Assembly (NCBI GenBank): GCA_029977865.1
Contig: JAPOKA010000011.1
Coordinates: 1 to 51,873 of the forward strand
Reading direction: 5' to 3'
Origin: a bacterium
GTDB lineage: Bacteria; Planctomycetota; Phycisphaerae; Phycisphaerales; SM1A02
Length of the DNA: 51,873 nt
A program made the translations under genes and the position numbers. The notes below the pieces were generated by a model. The model worked only from the letters and a program-made list of their open reading frames with translations. It did not search any database and was not told where the DNA came from. Below are positions 25,433-33,374 of the stretch, in pieces (position 1 is the first letter of the stretch; each line of letters starts with the position of its first letter).

Positions 25433-25610
25433 GGCGAGGAGTCGGCGGCGACTTCGAAGGGGCTCCCATTCACGCCGCCGCCGAGTTTGCAGCGCAGAAA
25501 CGTGTCGCGCTGCCCGAGAGTCTTCGCCGGGATCGTTGTGGGTGTTGGGGCCCGGGCCTTGGTCGACTCTTGATGCCAAGCACACTCCGGTCGACTCCGG
25601 GCGACTCCGC

Positions 25611-27197
25611 ATGAGCGAGTCGACGAACGTCCAGGCCGGCACCTCCGCTGGTTCGACCTCTCTCGGCGGGCTCGCACAGGCCGCGCTGATCACGGCGGCG
25701 ATGACCTCGGCGATCAACCTTGGCGCCGCCAACATCGCCCTCGTCGAGATCGGTCGCGCCATGGACGCGAGCTCGTACGACCTCACCCTCATCGGCGCGT
25801 GCGCCTCGGTAGGCATGGGCAGCGCCGTCCTCTACTTCGGACGCCTGTCTCAGAGCATCGGTCGGGCCCGGGTGATCCAGATCGGCCTGGTGCTCTCCAT
25901 CGTCCTTTCGGTCGCCTCGGCGGCGGCGCCGGGTCCCTACTGGCTGGCCGCGACTCGGCTCGGCATCGGGTTCTGCTGCGCGCTCGTCTATCCGAGCACC
26001 CTGGCGGTAATCGCCGCCGACACCAGCGGGGCGGCCCGCAATCGAGCGATCGGGCGGTGGTTCGGCTTCAGCATCGGCGCGGCGGCCCTCGGACCGGCGG
26101 TGGGCGGACTGCTTCTGAGTGCGTACTGGTGGGGCGCGGCGTTCCTAGTGAGCCTCCCCGTTGCCATGCTCGCCCTGCTCTTCTCCATTCAATTGCCGCG
26201 ATCGGCGGGCGAGGATCATGCACCGGTCGACCATCTCGACGGCGTGGGGCTGATGATGGGAGTCCTGCTGCTGAGCGGCGTGCTCTCCTCGGGAGGCACT
26301 TCCTCCCATCCGGTGCTCGTTGCGCTTGCGTTCGCGGCGGCGGCGACCATTCTGTTCTTCGCAGTCCGTCGTCAGGCCGTCGGTCCGCATCCGCTCTTCG
26401 ACTTCCGAGTCGCGCGGCGTCCGACCTTCTGGCCCGCAGCCACCGCCGGCTCGGTCACCGTCGGCTCGATGCTCGCAGCGTTCTTCGTGGGCCAGCAGTA
26501 CATGCAGCACACGCTCGACTACACCACGGCAATGGCGGGACTCGCCATTCTGCCGACCGGTCTGGCCATCTTGGTCGTCTCTCCGCGCGCCGCCAAGGCG
26601 CAGGCGTCGCGAGGGACGCGTTCGATGCTCCTGCTTGGCATCGCGATCGTGATGCTCGGTCTGACCTCGATGCTGATGTGGGCGCCGGAGCGGGGCTATC
26701 TCCCGGTGGGGCTCACCTACTTGGCCCTCGGCGTCGCGGTCGGCATCGTCGGGCCGACGGTCTCTCGGGCCCTGATGGCCAGCGTCTCCGGCGAGGAGAT
26801 CGCGATGGGTTCGGCGACCTCCGACCTTCAGGCCTGCATCGGAGGAGCGCTGCTCATCCCGATCTTCGGGAGCACGCTCGCCACGGCGTATCAGCACGCG
26901 TTCGAGACGGGCATCCTCGCCGCCGCACCGGAGTCGATCGCGAATCTCTCCATGGAGACGCTCGCTGCATCGAGAGCCTCGCTGACCGGGGCCGAGACCG
27001 CTGCAGCGCGACTCTCGCTTGCGCCCGACGCTCCCCATCTTCAGATCGCCTCGCAGGCCTTCGTCGCGGCGGTGCACTGGTCGATCGGGGCCGGTCTTGT
27101 CGCGCTCGCCGTTTGCGCGGCGCTGGTTGCGTTGGTCACTCCCGATCGCCGCACCCAGCGATCGCTCGAAGCGATCTACTCGGCCGGACGCGCCTGA
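25611..27197 (+). CDS. MFS multidrug/metabolite exporter (DHA2, EmrB/QacA-like)
   Basis: A 528-aa transporter with 12-14 hydrophobic helices and the Arg-rich loop after TM2 ('FGRLSQSIGRARVIQIG', motif A-like). 'RLGIGFCCALVYPSTLAVIA' corresponds to the TM4-5 region and 'SIGAAALGPAVGGLLL' to antiporter motif C. Length and late helices fit the 14-TM DHA2 drug:H+ antiporters. The ATG at 25611 has no clear ribosome site. Its 3' end overlaps the convergent reductase gene by 22 bp. The substrate is unknown; the neighbouring reductase and sulfotransferase genes suggest export of a modified metabolite, which is only inference. Confidence 0.88.
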   Translation: MSESTNVQAGTSAGSTSLGGLAQAALITAAMTSAINLGAANIALVEIGRAMDASSYDLTLIGACASVGMGSAVLYFGRLSQSIGRARVIQIGLVLSIVLSVASAAAPGPYWLAATRLGIGFCCALVYPSTLAVIAADTSGAARNRAIGRWFGFSIGAAALGPAVGGLLLSAYWWGAAFLVSLPVAMLALLFSIQLPRSAGEDHAPVDHLDGVGLMMGVLLLSGVLSSGGTSSHPVLVALAFAAAATILFFAVRRQAVGPHPLFDFRVARRPTFWPAATAGSVTVGSMLAAFFVGQQYMQHTLDYTTAMAGLAILPTGLAILVVSPRAAKAQASRGTRSMLLLGIAIVMLGLTSMLMWAPERGYLPVGLTYLALGVAVGIVGPTVSRALMASVSGEEIAMGSATSDLQACIGGALLIPIFGSTLATAYQHAFETGILAAAPESIANLSMETLAASRASLTGAETAAARLSLAPDAPHLQIASQAFVAAVHWSIGAGLVALAVCAALVALVTPDRRTQRSLEAIYSAGRA

Positions 27198-28381
27198 CGT
27201 TCCGCGGGCTCGCCTCGGGCGACCGTCGTGGCGATGCTGCGGACGAAGCGGCGAAGGCAATCCGCTTCGAGCGCTGACTTGGGCGGCAGATCCGGAATCG
27301 CCGCGCGGGTGGCGGCGTCGTCGAATCGAACCCGGCAGATGTTCGACCGCGACCACAGCGTGCGGGAGGGATCGCGGCTCAACAACGTGACGATCGGACG
27401 AAGCTCGCGCCGCTCCCGCGAAGCTTCTCTCGCACGTTCGAACCATGCCTCCGAGGGCATGGACCTGCAGAGCAGTCCCTCTTGGTGCGCCGCCGCGAGC
27501 AGGATCGACCACGGCAGCGACTCGAACGGCGCGACATGGTGGATCGAGGCCGGTCCCAGCGGCGCTCGGAGGATCTGAACGATCCGCTCGGCGCAATGGT
27601 CCGCCGGACACAACGGGAGGGTGGGACCCACTTCCGGCGCGACCTCAAGCCGGATCGCGGCATCGATCAGAAGATCCACCGCACCCGCGAGATTCGGGAT
27701 CGGATGCCGAGAGTGCGGAAGCAGATAGGGAACCCGAAGGATCGAGGTCGGGATCCCGCATGCTGAGATCGCCGAGCAGAGCCGCTCTCCCGCCCACTTG
27801 GACTGCACGTAGGGCGACCGGAGGCCGCTCGGATCCGCGGCGAGCGGCTCCTCGGCCACCGACTCGGCGTTCGCGTAGGCGTCTGCGTTGAAGACCGCGC
27901 AGGACGAGATGAAGGCGACTCGCTTGGAACGGCCGCGTCCCGCGATCGCGGCCATGGTGCGGAGCGAGTCCAGATTGGTGGCGGCGACCCGGTCGAGCTC
28001 GCCCCACCAGGCGACCTCTGCGCCAGCATGGAGGATCAGGTCGACTCGCTGGGAAAGCCGGGAAAACGTGACCTCGGCGAGTCCCAGTTCGGCCGCAGCA
28101 AGATCGCCGCGCACAACCTCGACGCGAGCCCAATCGACGGCGAGCCTGCGGCGGGCGATCTCGGTGCGGAGGCGGCCCTCGGCGTCGGCGTCGTTCGAGC
28201 CCCGAACGACGCAGACCACTCTCGCCTCCGTCGAGGCGAGCATCGACTCGAGCAGTGCCGAGCCGAGCAGTCCGGTCGCACCGGTGAGCAGCACCGATCC
28301 CGAGGTCCACGGCGATGGAGGCGAGGGGTCCCTCGCCGGGATCGAGCCGAGCTCCAGCTGTTCGGTGCGAAAGAGCGACAT
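27176..28381 (-). CDS. Thioester reductase-like extended SDR / male-sterility family
   Basis: A 401-aa NAD(P)H-dependent reductase. The Rossmann motif is 'TGATGLLGSALLE' at 33-45, 'RGDLAAAELGL' follows at 91-101, and the catalytic YxxxK is Y191/K195 in 'SPYVQSKWAGE'. The pattern is that of the R (reductase) domain of carboxylic acid reductases and NRPS/PKS release domains (NAD_binding_4), which reduce carrier-bound thioesters to aldehydes or alcohols. Here the domain is stand-alone. The gene lies 1 bp before the sulfotransferase gene, which it shares an operon with, and overlaps the MFS gene's 3' end. Substrate unknown. Confidence 0.85.
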   Translation of the reverse strand: MSLFRTEQLELGSIPARDPSPPSPWTSGSVLLTGATGLLGSALLESMLASTEARVVCVVRGSNDADAEGRLRTEIARRRLAVDWARVEVVRGDLAAAELGLAEVTFSRLSQRVDLILHAGAEVAWWGELDRVAATNLDSLRTMAAIAGRGRSKRVAFISSCAVFNADAYANAESVAEEPLAADPSGLRSPYVQSKWAGERLCSAISACGIPTSILRVPYLLPHSRHPIPNLAGAVDLLIDAAIRLEVAPEVGPTLPLCPADHCAERIVQILRAPLGPASIHHVAPFESLPWSILLAAAHQEGLLCRSMPSEAWFERAREASRERRELRPIVTLLSRDPSRTLWSRSNICRVRFDDAATRAAIPDLPPKSALEADCLRRFVRSIATTVARGEPAERQARPAE

Positions 28382-28382
28382 G

Positions 28383-29354
28383 TCACGCCTCGGGGCGATC
28401 GGGATAGCCGTGCCGACGAAGATACGCCCGCCACGACTCGATCGACTCGGCGTGGATCCGGCTCAGGGACTCGTCGACTTCCTCCGAGCGGGGCGCGGCG
28501 ACCGGCTCCCCGCACGGGCGAGCCTGTTCGAGGCCGAGCGACGCGAGCACCCGAACCAGTTCGGTCGCCGGGGCCCGGCAGAGATCCTCGTAGCGAACAT
28601 GCACGACGCGGTGAGCGAGCAGCGTGTGCTCGACCTCGAGCGCGTGCAGCACGCCGGTGCGGATTCGGGCGCAGAGGCCCCGCACATGTCCTTCGCTGCC
28701 GCAGTGGCGCTTCGCCGCGTCGAGCAGCTCGGGTTGAGAGAGCAGGCCGCGGTAGCCGCGGTCGAGCTCGGCGAACCAGGGATTGGGCGTCTCAAGCAAG
28801 TTCCGCCAGCACCGCACATGGGATTCAAGCGTCGTCAGCGGATGGCGATGCACGAAGACGAACGTGATGTCCGGAAGCGCCGCGTCGACTCTCAGGAGGC
28901 CGTCGTACGAGTCGATCGGACCTTTGAGCAGCAGCGGCCTCGGGCGATCGGCGAGAAAGGCCTTCTTGCGGGCAAGGAGCCGGAGCGGCTCGAGATCCGG
29001 GTTGGAGTACGGGCGACAGCGATCGAGGCCGACACAGGACCGTCGCAGCACGCCCGAGTACTCCTCTGGCTCGAGCGCCCCCACGGGGATGCGGTCGATT
29101 CCTCGTCTGCCGGCCAACGGCGCGAGGCGCGATTCGATCACCGCGATCGCCTCTTCGCGGCCGCCCCGGATCCGATGGTCGAGCAACCGGGAGAACTCGC
29201 AGACGTCGTAGAAGGTGACGAAGTCGACGTCGGCCACCGAGGCCAGCATGCGGTGAAGCAGCGAGGTGCCGGTGCGGTGCATCCCGGCAACGAAGATGAT
29301 GCGGCGCGGGGGTCCGGCAAGCAGTTGCAAGTGTTCGCGGTCGGAGGCGGTCAT
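28383..29354 (-). CDS. Sulfotransferase family protein (PAPS-dependent)
   Basis: A 323-aa sulfotransferase. The 5'-phosphosulfate loop is 'IIFVAGMHRTGTSLLHRML' at about 19-37, and the 3'-phosphate region is 'DITFVFVHRHPLTTLESHVRCWRN' with the conserved Arg/Ser spaced as in bacterial sulfotransferases (Sulfotransfer_3 type). It transfers sulfate from PAPS to a hydroxyl or amino group. The ATG at 29352-29354 gives the shortest N terminus that keeps the loop; the ATG at 29394-29396 would add 14 residues. It is upstream of the reductase gene, with stop and start 1 bp apart, so both proteins probably act on the same substrate. Confidence 0.88.
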   Translation of the reverse strand: MTASDREHLQLLAGPPRRIIFVAGMHRTGTSLLHRMLASVADVDFVTFYDVCEFSRLLDHRIRGGREEAIAVIESRLAPLAGRRGIDRIPVGALEPEEYSGVLRRSCVGLDRCRPYSNPDLEPLRLLARKKAFLADRPRPLLLKGPIDSYDGLLRVDAALPDITFVFVHRHPLTTLESHVRCWRNLLETPNPWFAELDRGYRGLLSQPELLDAAKRHCGSEGHVRGLCARIRTGVLHALEVEHTLLAHRVVHVRYEDLCRAPATELVRVLASLGLEQARPCGEPVAAPRSEEVDESLSRIHAESIESWRAYLRRHGYPDRPEA

Positions 29355-29477
29355 GTGCGGATCAGGGAGGGTGCGACTGGACCGATGGGACAGCATCACT
29401 GGCGCAGGGTCGGGTCGACCGGCGGCAGATAGGATCCTCCCAAGTTTGACTTCCGTCCCCAACGGTGGAACCCACTC

Positions 29478-29816
29478 ATGTTCATCAAGACTCGATCCGT
29501 CGTCGCCAAGGTCGACAAGTTCGCCGAGGCCCTCGCGATTGCGCACAAGATCGCTGATCACCTGACTTCGCTCGGCATCCGGACGGAAGTCTCCACCACC
29601 CTCTTCGACCGCCCGCGTGAGATCCACTTCGAGTCTCGGCACGCCACCATGGAGGATCTGCTTGGCGAGGTCCAGAAGCTCCAGAAGTGCGAGAGCTTCC
29701 AGAGGCTCTTCGCCGAGGCCGCGAGCCTGTTCATCGACGGGATGTCGAGCACCAAGGTCACCTTGGTCCGCACCCCCGGCAAGGACTTCGACGACGAGCT
29801 GCTGACGCTGCTCTGA
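29478..29816 (+). CDS. Small alpha/beta protein, function unknown
   Basis: A 112-aa soluble protein with a compact fold: an N-terminal strand and long helix (1-30), two strands around 'EVSTTLF' and 'REIHFES', a second helix (58-90) and a final strand. It has no signal peptide, membrane helix or catalytic signature that I recognise. It is divergent from the sulfotransferase (intergenic 123 bp) and converges with the next gene. Balanced amino-acid use supports a real gene. Confidence 0.75.
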   Translation: MFIKTRSVVAKVDKFAEALAIAHKIADHLTSLGIRTEVSTTLFDRPREIHFESRHATMEDLLGEVQKLQKCESFQRLFAEAASLFIDGMSSTKVTLVRTPGKDFDDELLTLL

Positions 29817-29834
29817 GCCGTCGGGGCTCGGGTT

Positions 29835-30341
29835 TCAGGGCACCGCCCATCCGCACTCGGGGCAGCGCGGCTCGTTCGCGGTCTCGTCCGGGTTGCCGGT
29901 CGAGATCGTGTAGCCGCAGCGTTCACAGCGGACGATTCCCCGCCGTCGCAGGACCGCGGCGAGATAGGGACGCTTTGCCCGCTGCAGCAGCACCGCGATG
30001 CACGCGATGCTCAGGGCGAGTTGGACCGCCACCAGCGCAACCACCAGCCCGCCCCATCGCCAGCCGGTGACAGCCTCGGGAATGAACCGCGAGCTGGCGA
30101 CCGCGAGGACCATCGCGGCCGCGGGCACGAAGGGCACGAGCGTGATCAAGCGGCCTCCAAGGCGGCGACGCCGCACCGCGTCCGGCGCGGCGGGCGCCCC
30201 GAACGAGAGCGGGAAGTAGGGTCCGTAGTCCGACTGCTGCAGTTCGCGCATCTCGCGCGAGATTGCGGCCCTCTCCTCGGCGTCGAAGCCGTAGTCGTCG
30301 AGGTCGCGGCCCAGCACCAGCCCGCGTCGGCGACGCTTCAT
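29835..30341 (-). CDS. Membrane protein with C-terminal zinc ribbon
   Basis: A 168-aa protein. The basic N terminus is followed by a soluble helix, two membrane helices at about 63-85 and 94-116, and a C-terminal zinc ribbon (CERCGYTIS ... CPECGW). Small membrane proteins of this build recur in Phycisphaerae genomes and support the lineage guess. No function is known. It lies 21 bp after trkH on the same strand. Confidence 0.8.
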   Translation of the reverse strand: MKRRRRGLVLGRDLDDYGFDAEERAAISREMRELQQSDYGPYFPLSFGAPAAPDAVRRRRLGGRLITLVPFVPAAAMVLAVASSRFIPEAVTGWRWGGLVVALVAVQLALSIACIAVLLQRAKRPYLAAVLRRRGIVRCERCGYTISTGNPDETANEPRCPECGWAVP

Positions 30342-30362
30342 GGTCGAACGATCCCCATCAGC

Positions 30363-31928
30363 TCAGCCCCGGCTCCAGAAGCTTCGCGTGAAGATCGCGA
30401 GCACCGCGAAGAACTCGAGGCGGCCGAGGATCATCAGCCCCATGAGCACCACCTGCGAAGGCTGACTCATCAGGGCGTAGCTCTCGACCGCCCCGACCTG
30501 ACCGATGCCCGGTCCCACGTTGCCGAGGCTCGAGAGCGCCGCGCTGAACGCGGTGCCGGGATCACATTGGGCTCCCTCGAAGGCGAAGATCAGGAAGGTG
30601 CCCACCGCGACCGCCAGCATCGCCGCAAGCAGCAGCGACATCGACGCCGAAACCGTCTTCGGATCGACGACTCGGCGACCAAGCCTGATCGGGCGGACCA
30701 CCGAGGGTCGAAACTCCCGTTCGATTTCGCCGACCACCTGCCGCATGCCGATCCACGCGCGGATCACCTTCACTCCCGAGCCGGTCGAGCCCGCGCAGCC
30801 GCCGATGAACATCAACACCAGCAACACCGCGATCGCCGGCAGCGGGAAGAAGTCGAACTCGGCGGTGCAGTAGCCGGTGGTGGTCATGATCGAGACCGCG
30901 GTGAAGGCTCCCTCGCGGAGCGACGCCCAAAGGCCCGGTCCCACGGTTGCGCCGGAGACGAGCTCGATCGGCTCGCCGCGGAGGATCAGCACCGTGGCGA
31001 TCGCCAGTGACGATCCCGCGAGCAAGCCGAGGTAGAGCCGAAGCTCAGGATCTCGCCAGACCAGCTCGAACCGACGCTTGAGCAGGCGGTCGTAGATCAC
31101 GAAGCTGACGCCCCCCAGCACCATGAAGGGGATGATCACCAACTCCACGGCGACCGAGTCGAACGCCGCGATGCTTGCGTTGCGAGTGCTGAACCCTCCG
31201 GTCGACAGCGTGGTGAACGAGTGGTTGAGGGCGTCGAATCCGCTCAGTCCGCAGAGCATGAGCAGCAGCGTTTCGGCGAGGGTGAGCACCACGTAGAACC
31301 CCCACAGCGTGCGGGCGGTGCTGCGGACGTGCGGCCGCAAGCCCTCCGGCGTCGGACCGGTCGACTCGGCCATGAAGAGCCGCTTGCCGCCGACGCCGAG
31401 CGATGGCAGCACTGCCACGAAGAGAAGCACCACCCCGAGTCCGCCGATCCACTGGGTGAGCGAACGCCACATCAGAATCGCCCGCGGAAGCTTCTCGATG
31501 TCGGTCACGATGGTCGCGCCGCAGGTGGTCAATCCGCTGATCGACTCGAAGAGGCACGGCACCACGCGATCGAGGCCGACCTCCGAGCCAAGCGGCCCTT
31601 CCCAGGTGCCCCACGCCACGTAGGGCAGTGCGGCGAGCACTCCGCCGACGAACCACGAACCGGTCACCAGCAGCACCGCCTCGCGTCGCCCGAGCGGACC
31701 CGGCCCGCGGCTTCGCCGGCGACGGAACGACTTCACACCGAGCCGCATCGCCAGCCCCGCCGCCACCGCGATCGCCGCCGCGAGACCCAACGCCCCCGCG
31801 GCGAGCCAGTCTTCGCGGGTGCCGCCGTGCCAGCCGTCCCAGACTCCGATCGTCGCGACGCCGGCGAGCAGGGCCGAGAGCAGCAGCAGCAGCCGGCCGA
31901 GTTCAGCGATGACGAGGCTGACGTTCAC
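30363..31928 (-). CDS. trkH: Trk-type K+ transporter, membrane subunit TrkH
   Basis: A 521-aa potassium transporter. Four filter loops carry the selectivity Gly: 'TTCGATIVTD', 'TLSTGGFSTRN', 'TTTGYCTAE' and 'LGNVGPGIGQ'. The many helices (ten or more) match the TrkH fold of four M1-P-M2 repeats. It imports K+ and is gated by TrkA. The start is a GTG (31926-31928). The gene lies 24 bp downstream of trkA, in the order trkA-trkH. Confidence 0.96.
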   Translation of the reverse strand: MNVSLVIAELGRLLLLLSALLAGVATIGVWDGWHGGTREDWLAAGALGLAAAIAVAAGLAMRLGVKSFRRRRSRGPGPLGRREAVLLVTGSWFVGGVLAALPYVAWGTWEGPLGSEVGLDRVVPCLFESISGLTTCGATIVTDIEKLPRAILMWRSLTQWIGGLGVVLLFVAVLPSLGVGGKRLFMAESTGPTPEGLRPHVRSTARTLWGFYVVLTLAETLLLMLCGLSGFDALNHSFTTLSTGGFSTRNASIAAFDSVAVELVIIPFMVLGGVSFVIYDRLLKRRFELVWRDPELRLYLGLLAGSSLAIATVLILRGEPIELVSGATVGPGLWASLREGAFTAVSIMTTTGYCTAEFDFFPLPAIAVLLVLMFIGGCAGSTGSGVKVIRAWIGMRQVVGEIEREFRPSVVRPIRLGRRVVDPKTVSASMSLLLAAMLAVAVGTFLIFAFEGAQCDPGTAFSAALSSLGNVGPGIGQVGAVESYALMSQPSQVVLMGLMILGRLEFFAVLAIFTRSFWSRG

Positions 31929-31952
31929 GAGTGGTGGGTTCCGCGACGAGGG

Positions 31953-33293
31953 TCAGCCCGCGCCGAAGATCTCCGGCAGATCGGCACCGCGGCCGTGCGG
32001 GCCGAGCACCAGCACGGTGTCGCCCGGCTCGATCTGGTCATCGGCACCGGGCACGCGGGTCTCGTCACCGTGCTGGACCACGATCACCGCCCAGTGCGGG
32101 GTGAGCTTGACGTTGCGAAGGCGCTGCCCGACCGCGCGGCCACCCGCAGCCGCCACCACCCGATGGAGGTCGAGCTGCCCGCGGGCGAGCACGGTGAGCG
32201 TGCGCATCGGGCCGCGATCGAGCAGTTCCTCGATCTGCCGCGCCGCCACCAGCTTTGGGCTGAACGCCCGATCGACTCCGATGTCGTAGAGGACATCGAG
32301 GTAGTCGGCTCGCTGCACCAGCGTCACCCCCCGACCCCCGCCGCGGCTCCGCGCGAGCCCCCCGCCGATGATGTTGTCCTCGTCGTCGTCGACCATCGCC
32401 ACGAAGTCGTCGGCATCGCCGATTCGCTCTTCATTGAAGACGGTCGCATCGATGGGGTCGGCGTTGAGCACCGTCACCGCCTCGAGTTCGCCCGCGAGTT
32501 GCTCGGCTCGCGCCGCGTCTCGCTCGAAGAGCCGGATCGAGACGCCGCTGCCTTCGAGCAGCCGGCAGAGCCACGCCGCCATGCGGTTGCCGCCCATCAC
32601 GACCACCCGGCGGCGCTTGGGATCCCCGGATCGGAAGAGCCGACGAGCCTGGTCGAGCGAGTCGCTTGCCGCAACGAGAAACACCGAGTCGCGGGCCAGG
32701 AGCGTGGTGGACCCGTCGGGAATGAACGACTTGCCGTCGCGCTGCACCGCCGCGAGCCGCGTGCCCGCGGGAAGCGGCAGGCTCGAAAGAGACTTGCCGA
32801 CCGCGTCGGCTCCCGCGTCGACCTCGAACTGCTCCATTTGGATGTGGCCGCGGGCAAAGCTCTCCACCGCCGTGGCGGCGGGGTTGCGGATGGTCTGGGC
32901 GATGGCGATCGCGGTCGAGTACTCGGGGCAGATCAGTTCATCGATGCCGAGCACCTCGGCGTAGTCGATCTCCTCCTGCTCGAGGTAGCCGAAGTCGTGC
33001 ACCCGAGCCACCACCTGCTTGGCGCCGAGCCGCTTGGCGATGGTCCCGGCGAGCAGGTTCACCTCGTCGTTGTCGGTGGCCAGCACCACCAGGCCCGCCG
33101 ATCCGCAGCCCGCTTCGACGAGCACGTCGGCGCGGCCGCAATTGCCCTCGAGCGTTCGGATGTCGTGGTTCTCCTCGAGGGCTCGCAGCCGCTCGGCGCG
33201 GGTGTCCACCACCGTCACCGACTCGCCGCGACGGTCGAGGACCTCGCAGGCGTAGGCCCCGACTTCACCAGCGCCGCAGATGACGATCTTCAT
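31953..33293 (-). CDS. trkA: Trk system K+ regulatory subunit TrkA
   Basis: A 446-aa NAD(H)-binding gating protein of the TrkAH potassium system. Two RCK_N Rossmann domains begin 'MKIVICGAGEVGAYACEVL' and 'VVVMGGNRMAAWLCRLLE' (about 228), each followed by an RCK_C domain ('AVESFARGHIQMEQFEVDAGA' and 'RTLTVLARGQLDLHRVVAA'). The tandem layout and length are those of TrkA rather than single-domain KtrA. The next minus-strand gene is trkH, 24 bp away. Confidence 0.96.
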   Translation of the reverse strand: MKIVICGAGEVGAYACEVLDRRGESVTVVDTRAERLRALEENHDIRTLEGNCGRADVLVEAGCGSAGLVVLATDNDEVNLLAGTIAKRLGAKQVVARVHDFGYLEQEEIDYAEVLGIDELICPEYSTAIAIAQTIRNPAATAVESFARGHIQMEQFEVDAGADAVGKSLSSLPLPAGTRLAAVQRDGKSFIPDGSTTLLARDSVFLVAASDSLDQARRLFRSGDPKRRRVVVMGGNRMAAWLCRLLEGSGVSIRLFERDAARAEQLAGELEAVTVLNADPIDATVFNEERIGDADDFVAMVDDDEDNIIGGGLARSRGGGRGVTLVQRADYLDVLYDIGVDRAFSPKLVAARQIEELLDRGPMRTLTVLARGQLDLHRVVAAAGGRAVGQRLRNVKLTPHWAVIVVQHGDETRVPGADDQIEPGDTVLVLGPHGRGADLPEIFGAG

Positions 33294-33374
33294 GGGGCGT
33301 CACGACCTCTTTCGAGCCGGCCGGCCGCATGCCGACCCGACCAGGGGCACGGTCGCGAGTGTATCGCCGATCGC

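Noticed and set aside
29815-29829. A terminator hairpin GAGCC/GGCTC between the genes converging at 29816-29835
   Set aside because: Only five base pairs, includes the stop codon, and is followed by just three T; too weak to call.
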